DNA from: Maribacter cobaltidurans
GTDB lineage: Bacteria > Bacteroidota > Bacteroidia > Flavobacteriales > Flavobacteriaceae
Length of the DNA stretch: 64,000 nucleotides
Direction: 5' to 3'
Assembly (NCBI RefSeq): GCF_002269385.1
Contig: NZ_CP022957.1
Span: forward strand, 305,001 to 369,000
The notes below the pieces were generated by a model. That model was not told the DNA's origin and made no database searches. It was given only the letters and a program-made list of their open reading frames with translations. How positions within the stretch are numbered: position 1 is the stretch's first letter; every line of letters begins with the position of its first letter. Below are positions 57,060 through 64,000 of the stretch, in pieces. The position numbers and the translations under genes were made by a program.

Positions 57060-57959
57060 ATGAACAACGTAAAGAAGATTTTTAGTATTAGGGACTTGGA
57101 GAACTTATCTGGTATTAAAGCGCATACCATAAGAATCTGGGAGAAAAGATATAATCTGTTGACTCCGGAAAGAACGGACACCAATATACGAACATATAGC
57201 CTATCCAGTTTACAGAAGCTTCTGAACATCACCCTTCTGTATGATAATGGATATAAGATATCCAAGATTGCCAAGATTCCAGAATCTGATATCCCAAAGA
57301 CGGTAAAGGAAGTAGTTTCCCAAAAAAATAGTAGGTCGCAGAATCTTAATGCCTTTAAGCTGGCCATGATGAATTTTGACCAGACCATATTTTTTAACAC
57401 CTATGAAAAGCTGTTGGGCACAAAAAGTTTTCGGGAAATTTTTAAAGAAGTTTTTATTCCCTTGCTGAATGAAATTGGATTACTTTGGCAAACGGATACT
57501 ATCAGCCCGGCCCATGAGCACTTCATCACAAGCCTAATTAAACAAAAAATTCTGGTCAATACGGAAAGTCTCCAGAATAAGAGTCCAATCAAACAGGACA
57601 AGGTTTTTGTTTCTTTTTTACCTGAAAACGAAATTCATGATATAGGTATCCTCTATCTTAATTATGAAATTTTATTAAAAGGTTATAAGGTTGTCTACTT
57701 GGGACAAACCATTCCCATAGAGAATTTAGTCGATTTGATCAAGTACTTTGACAATGTTTACTTTCTATCCTATTTTACCGTAAAGCCGGACAAAACTGAA
57801 ATCGATACTTACATAGAAGAATTTAAAAAGCTATTGAAGGATTATCCCAATCCCAACATTTGGATTTTGGGAAGGCAAATACAATATTTAGATACCAAAA
57901 AACTGCCTAAATTCATAAAAACCTTTACCTCTATAGAAGAAGTAACAAATAACTTATAA
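57060..57959 (+). CDS. MerR-type regulator with cobalamin-binding domain (CarH/LitR-like)
   Basis: From the ATG at 57060 the protein has 299 residues; an in-frame TTG at 57036 overlaps a TAAGTTTG promoter element. A MerR winged helix (SGIKAHTIRIWEKRYNLLTP) comes first, then a helical bundle with W143-x9-E153-H154 (WQTDTISPAHEH) and a Rossmann-type domain with E191-x-H193-x-x-G (ENEIHDIG). These are the residues that hold adenosylcobalamin in CarH. It sits 3 bases before crtI, so I infer a light- and B12-responsive repressor of the carotenoid operon, itself in that operon. Confidence 0.88.
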   Translation: MNNVKKIFSIRDLENLSGIKAHTIRIWEKRYNLLTPERTDTNIRTYSLSSLQKLLNITLLYDNGYKISKIAKIPESDIPKTVKEVVSQKNSRSQNLNAFKLAMMNFDQTIFFNTYEKLLGTKSFREIFKEVFIPLLNEIGLLWQTDTISPAHEHFITSLIKQKILVNTESLQNKSPIKQDKVFVSFLPENEIHDIGILYLNYEILLKGYKVVYLGQTIPIENLVDLIKYFDNVYFLSYFTVKPDKTEIDTYIEEFKKLLKDYPNPNIWILGRQIQYLDTKKLPKFIKTFTSIEEVTNNL

Positions 57960-57962
57960 TTT

Positions 57963-59420
57963 ATGGGCAATAAAATTGTCATCATAGGTTCTGGTTTTTC
58001 TTCGCTTTCGGCTGCCTGCTACTTGGCAAAAGAGGGAAATGATGTTTCCATTTACGAGAAAAATGATATCATTGGCGGAAGGGCGGCCCAATTTATAAAA
58101 GATGGATTCACTTTTGATATGGGCCCGAGCTGGTATTGGATGCCCGACATTTTTGAAAAGTTTTTCAATGATTTTGAAAAAACAACGGCCGATTATTACT
58201 CGTTGGACAAATTAAATCCGGCATACAAAATTTTTTTTTCCGATGATATAATTACCATTGGTGATTGCATGGATAAAATTTGCGAGGAGTTTGAGAGACT
58301 TGAAAAGGGCAGTTCCAAAAAACTGAGAAAATTTATAGCGCTTGCCCAGGAGAATTATGAAATTGCCATCAATAAAATAGTTTTGAGACCTGGTCTGTCT
58401 CCTTTGGAATTGGTCACCAAAGAAACGATTTTCAAGGTGGACCAATTTTTTAAGACCATAAGTTCTGAGGTAAGAAAAAGGTTCAAAAACCCCAAATTGA
58501 TTGCAACTTTAGAATTTCCCGTCCTTTTTCTCGGTGCAAAACCTAGTGACACGCCAGCCTTTTACAGCTTTATGAACTTTGCCGATTTTGGTCTGGGAAC
58601 ATGGCATCCGCAAGGGGGTATGTATGAAATTATCAAAGGCATGGGCAGTCTTGCCAAAGAACTTGGTGTAAAAATATATACAAGTTCATCTGTAGAGAAA
58701 ATATTGGTTTCAAATAACCAATGTGATGGGGTTGTTTGTAATGGCAGTACAATTTTGGCCGATATCGTGGTAACGGGTGCGGACTATCATCATTCTGAAA
58801 GCCTACTGGATAAAGAATATAGGCAGTATAGCGAAACGTATTGGAACAAGAAGACATTCGCCCCGTCTTCCTTATTGTTCTATATCGCCTTTAATGGTAA
58901 ACTAAAAAATGTGGAGCACCATAATTTATTTTTTGACACGGATTTTGAACAGCACGCGCAGGAAATCTATGATGCGCCAAAATGGCCTTCCAGTCCGCTT
59001 TTCTATGCCAACTTTCCTTCCAAAACCGATGAAAGTATGGCGCCCAATGGCTGTGAAACTGGATTTTTTCTGGTTCCCATTGCCCCTGGACTTGAAGACA
59101 CCCAAGAACTACGGGAGCAATATTTTGATTTAATCATGGAAAGATTTGAGAAAAAAACAGACCAGACCGTTCAGGATAAAATCCTTTTTCGAGAAACTTT
59201 CTGTGTAAAGGATTTTGTTGAAAGATACAATTCTTATAAAGGGAATGCCTATGGAATGGCCAATACACTATCGCAGACGGCTTTTTTAAGACCAAAATTA
59301 AAAAGTAATAAAGTCAAAAACCTATATTTTACGGGTCAACTTACCGTCCCTGGACCTGGTGTTCCGCCATCCCTTATTTCCGGTAAACTAGTATCCGAGC
59401 TTTTGACAAAAAATAACTAA
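57963..59420 (+). CDS. crtI: phytoene desaturase
   Basis: The 485-residue FAD-dependent enzyme converts phytoene to lycopene by successive desaturation at the membrane. The N-terminal dinucleotide-binding motif GSGFSSLSAACYLAKEG and YEKNDIIGGRA, and the C-terminal LYFTGQLTVPGPGVPPSLISG signature, identify the CrtI family. Length is normal. It follows the MerR gene by 3 bases and precedes crtB by 9. Confidence 0.95.
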   Translation: MGNKIVIIGSGFSSLSAACYLAKEGNDVSIYEKNDIIGGRAAQFIKDGFTFDMGPSWYWMPDIFEKFFNDFEKTTADYYSLDKLNPAYKIFFSDDIITIGDCMDKICEEFERLEKGSSKKLRKFIALAQENYEIAINKIVLRPGLSPLELVTKETIFKVDQFFKTISSEVRKRFKNPKLIATLEFPVLFLGAKPSDTPAFYSFMNFADFGLGTWHPQGGMYEIIKGMGSLAKELGVKIYTSSSVEKILVSNNQCDGVVCNGSTILADIVVTGADYHHSESLLDKEYRQYSETYWNKKTFAPSSLLFYIAFNGKLKNVEHHNLFFDTDFEQHAQEIYDAPKWPSSPLFYANFPSKTDESMAPNGCETGFFLVPIAPGLEDTQELREQYFDLIMERFEKKTDQTVQDKILFRETFCVKDFVERYNSYKGNAYGMANTLSQTAFLRPKLKSNKVKNLYFTGQLTVPGPGVPPSLISGKLVSELLTKNN

Positions 59421-59429
59421 CTTATCACA

Positions 59430-60269
59430 ATGAAAATAACTTTTGACAAGGTATCCTATCAGTGTAGCAAAATAGTTACCGAAAATTACAGTACTTCTTT
59501 TGCCTTGGCAACAAAAATGCTTCATACCTCCATTAGGGGAGATATCTACAATATCTATGGCTTTGTTAGGTTTGCGGATGAAATTGTGGACACCTTCCAT
59601 GATTATGATAAAAAGACGCTTTTTGAGAAATTTGAGGAAGAACTTGCGGATGCTATCGAGAATAAAATAAGTCTTAATCCTATTTTAAACTCCTTTCAAC
59701 ATACTTTTCATAAGTATAATATTCCAATGCATTTGGTAGATTCCTTTATGAGTAGTATGAGGGCCGATTTAACAAAGAAGGTGTACGAAACGGATGCCGA
59801 ATACAAGGAGTATATTTATGGTTCTGCTGATGTAGTTGGATTAATGTGCCTTAAGGTTTTTGTTAAAGGATGCGAAGATTCCTATGAAAACTTAAAAGAT
59901 TCTGCCATGGCCTTGGGCTCAGCCTTTCAAAAGGTTAATTTTCTGAGGGACGTGAAGGCGGATTTTGAGGAGTTGAACAGGTCCTATTTCCCCAATGCCG
60001 ATTTGGCCGCTCTGGACGAAACCGCAAAAAAGGAAATCGTCGATGAAATAAAAAGAGATTTCCATCAAGGCTATCAAGGTATTGTAAAGCTGCCCATAGA
60101 AGCAAAATTCGGCGTTTACACGGCGTATAGATACTACACTAAACTGCTAAAAAAACTACAGGACACTCCTTCCATAGAAATAAAAAGCACCCGCATACGC
60201 GTTCCCGATTATGAGAAATTCGGCCTACTGGCAAGATCTTATGTGAAATATAAAATGAATTTGGTTTAA
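59430..60269 (+). CDS. crtB: phytoene synthase
   Basis: This 279-residue enzyme joins two geranylgeranyl diphosphates into phytoene. Both diphosphate-binding aspartate regions are visible: FADEIVD (about residue 50) and FLRDVKADFEELNRSYFP (about 172-190). The start is at ATG 59430. Its TAA overlaps the ATG of crtZ by one base (TAATG), showing translational coupling. Confidence 0.95.
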   Translation: MKITFDKVSYQCSKIVTENYSTSFALATKMLHTSIRGDIYNIYGFVRFADEIVDTFHDYDKKTLFEKFEEELADAIENKISLNPILNSFQHTFHKYNIPMHLVDSFMSSMRADLTKKVYETDAEYKEYIYGSADVVGLMCLKVFVKGCEDSYENLKDSAMALGSAFQKVNFLRDVKADFEELNRSYFPNADLAALDETAKKEIVDEIKRDFHQGYQGIVKLPIEAKFGVYTAYRYYTKLLKKLQDTPSIEIKSTRIRVPDYEKFGLLARSYVKYKMNLV

Positions 60270-60721
60270 TGAAGACTTTACTTTGGATTCTTATTTTTTT
60301 TGGAACTTTCTCATTTATGGAATTTATGGCGTGGTTTACGCATAAATATATAATGCATGGCTTTTTGTGGTCGCTACATAGAGATCACCATCATAAAGAC
60401 CATGATTCCTGGTTTGAAAGAAATGATGCATTTTTCATTTTCTATGCCATTGTGAGTATGTCGTTATTTTATTCCGGGGCAAATGGCTTTTGGTACGGAT
60501 GGCCACTTGGGTTTGGTATTTTGGCTTACGGCATAGCTTATTTTTTGGTTCATGACATTTTTATCCACCAAAGATTCAAACTCTTTAGAAATGCCAACAA
60601 TTGGTATGCAAGGGGTGTAAGACGTGCCCATAAAATCCATCACAAGCATTTAGGCAAAGAAGATGGGGAATGCTTTGGGATGTTATTGGTTCCCTTTAAA
60701 TATTTTAAAAAAGCCAAATAA
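60269..60721 (+). CDS. crtZ: beta-carotene hydroxylase
   Basis: The 150-residue membrane di-iron hydroxylase of the fatty-acid hydroxylase superfamily converts beta-carotene to zeaxanthin. Its histidine clusters are in place: HKYIMHG, HRDHHHKD, HDIFIHQR and HKIHHKH. Two to four membrane helices are seen. It is the last gene of the operon; no lycopene cyclase gene (crtY) is here, so it must be elsewhere if zeaxanthin is made. Confidence 0.93.
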   Translation: MKTLLWILIFFGTFSFMEFMAWFTHKYIMHGFLWSLHRDHHHKDHDSWFERNDAFFIFYAIVSMSLFYSGANGFWYGWPLGFGILAYGIAYFLVHDIFIHQRFKLFRNANNWYARGVRRAHKIHHKHLGKEDGECFGMLLVPFKYFKKAK

Positions 60722-60731
60722 CCTAACCTTT

Positions 60732-61286
60732 TTAATCCTGGAGTAGTTGCTCCAAAAGCTCATTAACCTTGCTATTGTCCCAATCTGCCACGGCATTTTG
60801 ATGAACGACCACATATCCGTTTTTATCCAAGATATAGGACCCGGGCGGTTTTAAAATGCTTATCGGACTCTTCTCCCCTATTATTTGATAAGTGACCGGA
60901 AAAGTATATCCGTGTTTTTCCATAAACAATTCAACAGGGGCTCTTTCCTCGTTGGTAATGATATAAAATTCAACCCTACCCTTATATCTTTCATATAAGT
61001 CCTGAATATCCTTTAGCTGGGCCTGGGAAGGTAGGTGCCATGAAGTCCAGAATGAAATAAAAACTACTTTGCCCTTGGCCTCGTCGAAATTGAAAAATTT
61101 CCAATTATCATCCTTTAATTTCCAGTCATAATCAGCAATTTTACCTCTTTTTTCCGGGCTGATGATTGTAGGGGACGTTGCCAGCCATCTATTTAAAAGA
61201 ATCTTACTGTAGTCTCCCAAAGGTGTCACAAAAAAGGATAATACAAGTGCTATAATTAAAAGGGTAAAAAAGGTCTGTCTTTTCAT
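60732..61286 (-). CDS. TlpA/thioredoxin-like membrane-anchored protein lacking CxxC
   Basis: From ATG 61286 the protein has 184 residues; a longer in-frame start reaches across the aconitase terminator. An N-terminal anchor (TFFTLLIIALVLSFFV) precedes a redoxin fold (KVVFISFWTSWHLPSQAQL, VEFYIITNEERAPVELF, PPGSYILDKNGYVVVH). At the position of the active-site WCxxC, sequence is W-H-L-P-S, so both redox cysteines are missing. A chaperone-like or binding role is more likely than disulfide exchange. It is convergent with crtZ. Confidence 0.85.
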   Translation of the reverse strand: MKRQTFFTLLIIALVLSFFVTPLGDYSKILLNRWLATSPTIISPEKRGKIADYDWKLKDDNWKFFNFDEAKGKVVFISFWTSWHLPSQAQLKDIQDLYERYKGRVEFYIITNEERAPVELFMEKHGYTFPVTYQIIGEKSPISILKPPGSYILDKNGYVVVHQNAVADWDNSKVNELLEQLLQD

Positions 61287-61310
61287 TTTAAAAATGTGGT
61301 ACTCAAAACT

Positions 61311-61340
61311 AAAAAACTCCCGAACATTATCGGGAGTTTT
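61311..61340 (-). terminator. terminator after the aconitase gene
   Basis: AAAACTCCCG (61313-61322) pairs with CGGGAGTTTT (61331-61340) around an eight-base loop, and the minus-strand transcript ends in a U-run. It lies just upstream of the TlpA-like gene. Confidence 0.82.
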
Positions 61341-61364
61341 CATTACTTATTTTATACAATGTAT

Positions 61365-63638
61365 TTAAGATGCATTCTGCCTCTTAATAACATTCAGTGC
61401 AGAACCTTCCCTAAACCAACCAATTTGTGCAGCATTATAGGTATGGTTTGCCTTAATGGTATCCTTGGAACCATCGGCATGAACCACTTCAATGGTCAAA
61501 GGTTTGTCCGGAGCAAAATCTGCAATATCCACAAAATTGAATGTATCGTCCTCTTGAATTAAATCATAATCGTTCTCATTGGCAAATGTCAATCCCAACA
61601 TTCCTTGTTTTTTCAAGTTTGTCTCATGGATACGCGCAAAGGATTTAACCAAAACCGCTGCCACTCCAAGATGTCTTGGCTGCATGGCTGCATGTTCCCT
61701 AGAGGAACCTTCGCCATAGTTATGATCTCCCACAACTATTGACTTTATCCCTTTGGCCTTATACGCTCTTTGTGTATCCGGAACACCTTCATATTCACCG
61801 GTCAACTGATTTTTGACCAAATTGGTTTTCTTATTAAATGCATTAACTGCACCAATAAGCGTATTATTCGCAATATTGTCCAAATGACCTCTAAAACGCA
61901 ACCATGGCCCTGCCATGGAGATATGGTCCGTGGTACATTTACCATAGGCTTTGATCAATAATTTAACCCCTTGCAGTTCCTCATTGGTAATTGGCTCAAA
62001 AGGCTCCAATAATTGTAACCTTTCCGAGTCTGGAGCTACGACAACCTTTACATCGGAACCGTCTTCCCTTGGTGCCAAATAACCGGCATCCTCAACTTCG
62101 AATCCCTTAGGTGGCAATTCCCATCCAGTAGGTTCATCAAATCTTACTTCTTGGCCTTCCTCATTAATCAACGTATCCGTCATTGGGTTGAAATCCAATC
62201 TACCCGCTATTGCAATGGCCGCAGTAATTTCAGGTGATGCAACGAAAGCGTGGGTATTTGGGTTCCCGTCCGCCCGCTTTGCAAAGTTTCTATTGAAAGA
62301 GTGTACGATACTATTTTTAGGAGCGTTTTTGGGATCATTGTAACGAGCCCATTGCCCTATACAAGGTCCACAGGCATTCGTAAAAATCTTGGCATCCAAT
62401 TTCTCGAATATTCCTAGGATACCATCACGTTCTGCGGTATAACGTACCTGCTCTGAACCTGGATTTATACCAAACTCCGCTTTTGTCTTTAGATTCTTAT
62501 CCAAAGCTTGTTGAGCAATGGACGAAGCCCTGGACAGATCCTCATAGGAAGAGTTGGTACAGGAACCTATTAGTCCCCATTCAACTTGCATTGGCCAATC
62601 GTTATCGGTTGCCTTCTTGGTCATTTCCTTACCAACAGGAGTGGAAAGATCCGGAGTGAAGGGACCGTTCAATAATGGATTTAGTTTGGAAAGGTCTATA
62701 TCGATAACTTGATCAAAATACTGTTCCGGATTGGCATAAACCTCGTCATCAGCCGTTAGGTACTCTTTTACTTGGTTTGCCGCATCGGCAACATCTGCCC
62801 TATCCGTAGCCCTTAAATATCTTTCCATGGACTCATCATAACCAAAGGTGGACGTAGTAGCGCCAATTTCCGCACCCATATTACAAATAGTCCCTTTACC
62901 TGTACAGGAAAGTGCTTTTGCACCAGGTCCAAAATATTCAACTATGGCTCCTGTACCTCCCTTAACGGTCAAAATTTCCGCTACTTTAAGGATGACATCC
63001 TTCGGGGCCGTCCAACCGGAAATCTCACCGGTCAATCTTACTCCAATTAATTTTGGGAATTTAAGTTCCCAAGCCATTCCAGCCATGACATCCACGGCAT
63101 CCGCACCACCAACGCCAATGGCCACCATTCCGAGTCCACCGGCATTCACCGTATGGGAATCTGTTCCTATCATCATTCCACCTGGGAAAGCATAATTTTC
63201 CAATACCACTTGGTGGATGATTCCAGCACCTGGTTTCCAAAAACCTATTCCATATTTATTTGAAACGGATTCCAAAAAATCAAAAACTTCGGCACTGGAC
63301 GAGTTGGCCGACTTTAAATCTGCCGCTGCCCCGCTCTTGGCCTGAATCAAGTGATCACAATGGACAGTGGTTGGTACCGCAACCTTCGGTTTTCCGGCCT
63401 GCATAAATTGTAACAATGCCATTTGGGCCGTTGCATCCTGACAAGCAATACGATCTGGAGCAAAATCAACATAATCCTTACCTCTAACAAAGGCTTTGGA
63501 CGGACTACCGTCCCATAAGTGAGCGTATAAAATCTTCTCCGAAAGGGTCAGTGGTTTGCCCACTAGGTCGCGAGCCTTATCCACGCGTTCCGCCATATTG
63601 GCGTACACCCCTTTAATCATATCAATATCAAATGCCAT
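61365..63638 (-). CDS. acn: aconitate hydratase (mitochondrial-type)
   Basis: This 757-residue TCA-cycle enzyme interconverts citrate and isocitrate through a 4Fe-4S cluster. The cluster cysteines are visible in [13 protein letters not shown] and [11 protein letters not shown]. Substrate-site motifs include [17 protein letters not shown] and [14 protein letters not shown] in the swivel domain. Length and order match the mitochondrial-type aconitase used by Bacteroidetes rather than AcnB. It is a single gene with its own terminator. Confidence 0.96.
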   Translation of the reverse strand: MAFDIDMIKGVYANMAERVDKARDLVGKPLTLSEKILYAHLWDGSPSKAFVRGKDYVDFAPDRIACQDATAQMALLQFMQAGKPKVAVPTTVHCDHLIQAKSGAAADLKSANSSSAEVFDFLESVSNKYGIGFWKPGAGIIHQVVLENYAFPGGMMIGTDSHTVNAGGLGMVAIGVGGADAVDVMAGMAWELKFPKLIGVRLTGEISGWTAPKDVILKVAEILTVKGGTGAIVEYFGPGAKALSCTGKGTICNMGAEIGATTSTFGYDESMERYLRATDRADVADAANQVKEYLTADDEVYANPEQYFDQVIDIDLSKLNPLLNGPFTPDLSTPVGKEMTKKATDNDWPMQVEWGLIGSCTNSSYEDLSRASSIAQQALDKNLKTKAEFGINPGSEQVRYTAERDGILGIFEKLDAKIFTNACGPCIGQWARYNDPKNAPKNSIVHSFNRNFAKRADGNPNTHAFVASPEITAAIAIAGRLDFNPMTDTLINEEGQEVRFDEPTGWELPPKGFEVEDAGYLAPREDGSDVKVVVAPDSERLQLLEPFEPITNEELQGVKLLIKAYGKCTTDHISMAGPWLRFRGHLDNIANNTLIGAVNAFNKKTNLVKNQLTGEYEGVPDTQRAYKAKGIKSIVVGDHNYGEGSSREHAAMQPRHLGVAAVLVKSFARIHETNLKKQGMLGLTFANENDYDLIQEDDTFNFVDIADFAPDKPLTIEVVHADGSKDTIKANHTYNAAQIGWFREGSALNVIKRQNAS

Positions 63639-63804
63639 ATTTATCTATTTAATGTTAAAGCAATTCTGTAAAATTAAGAAAATCTAAGGCGCAATTAAAA
63701 TTTTAAGAAAGGAATAAATCCTTTTTTGCCTTTCATTACCATTTAAACAATCGCTTTGCTGAAAACTTAAATTTTAGGTATCCAAAACCCTATGAATAAG
63801 AAGG

Positions 63805-64000
63805 CTACAATAATTTTGTCACTATATCCTCTTCCGATATACCCTCGGCTTCCGCCTTGTAGTTTTTTATGACCCTATGCTTGAGTATTCCATAGGCCAC
63901 CTTTTGAACGTCCTCAATATCGGGTGAAAATTTTCCGTTTATGGCGGCGTTCGCCTTAGCGGCCAAAATAAGGTTTTGCGAGGCTCTTGGACCTGCTCCC
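63805..64000 (-). CDS. MoxR-family AAA ATPase, C-terminal fragment
   Basis: The window contains the last 64 codons and stop of a gene that continues beyond the right edge. The sequence GAGPRASQNLILAAKANAAI is the sensor-2/lid arginine region of MoxR-type AAA+ ATPases, followed by VAYGILKHRVIKNYKAEAEG. MoxR ATPases act as chaperones for von Willebrand A-domain proteins and metal-cofactor insertion. Nothing more can be said from the fragment. Confidence 0.88.
   Translation of the reverse strand, partial: GAGPRASQNLILAAKANAAINGKFSPDIEDVQKVAYGILKHRVIKNYKAEAEGISEEDIVTKLL

Overview
The window is chromosomal DNA of a member of the Bacteroidota, most likely a marine Flavobacteriaceae bacterium (a Zobellia/Maribacter-like relative is a guess). 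The evidence is the recurring Bacteroidetes-type promoter (TTG or TTTG, 18-20 bases, TAnnTTTG), AT-rich coding DNA, the gene families present (SusD-free TonB receptor, DUF4386, PorT-like barrel, GH127, Rcp1-like response regulators), and the gene order.

Left end (1-18.3 kb): the 5' part of tRNA-Ile and a complete 16S rRNA gene on the minus strand, driven by two tandem promoters, then core housekeeping genes: thrS-infC-rpmI-rplT (infC starts at a rare ATA codon), an EF-hand protein, a YjbQ-like enzyme, a HAD phosphatase, a secreted protein usually mislabelled asparagine synthetase B, dnaB, accA, the overlapping tgt-lptF/G-eamA operon, a small outer-membrane barrel, an FKBP-like lipoprotein, an S4 RNA-binding protein, a phosphoribosyltransferase, aroK and tRNA-Lys.

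Middle (18.6-26.3 kb): a signalling locus. It has a divergent single-domain response regulator, a kinase of about 1,900 residues with about twelve PAS domains and one GAF domain, a second response regulator overlapping the kinase gene, and a REC-PAS protein ending in a histidine-kinase dimerisation segment with no ATPase domain. From 26.8 to 37 kb come a decayed PHP-domain phosphoesterase gene, two small drug/metabolite-type membrane proteins, an amidohydrolase, an ankyrin protein, a membrane-anchored AraC regulator, small secreted and membrane proteins, a Crp/Fnr regulator and a ketopantoate-reductase-like enzyme.

Surface region (37.4-47.2 kb): a 1,149-residue secreted mosaic (PA14, thrombospondin-3-like repeats, C-type lectin), then a minus-strand operon of an outer-membrane barrel, a vanadium-haloperoxidase/PAP2-type enzyme and a FecA-like TonB-dependent receptor. 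Three copies of a 9-base operator-like motif lie upstream of this operon.

Accessory island (47.7-52.2 kb): AT-rich and built of small genes. It starts with a frameshifted serine recombinase. It then carries a two-TM coiled-coil protein, two proteins with HEPN-like R-x4-H motifs, a short DUF1737-like protein, a MntA-HepT toxin-antitoxin pair and several small membrane or lipoproteins. It ends in a thioesterase gene cut off at what looks like an IS21-type terminus. A near-identical 18-base repeat recurs at gene boundaries. This is the best candidate for an undescribed (possibly defence) gene set.

Right end (52.6-64 kb): a GH127-GH2 glycosidase pair, tRNA-Leu(GAG), a carotenoid operon (crtI, crtB, crtZ) headed by a MerR regulator with a complete B12-binding signature (CarH/LitR-like light sensing is inferred), a TlpA-like protein that has lost both thioredoxin cysteines, aconitase, and the C-terminus of a MoxR-type ATPase. 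All assignments were made by eye from sequence, with no database search.
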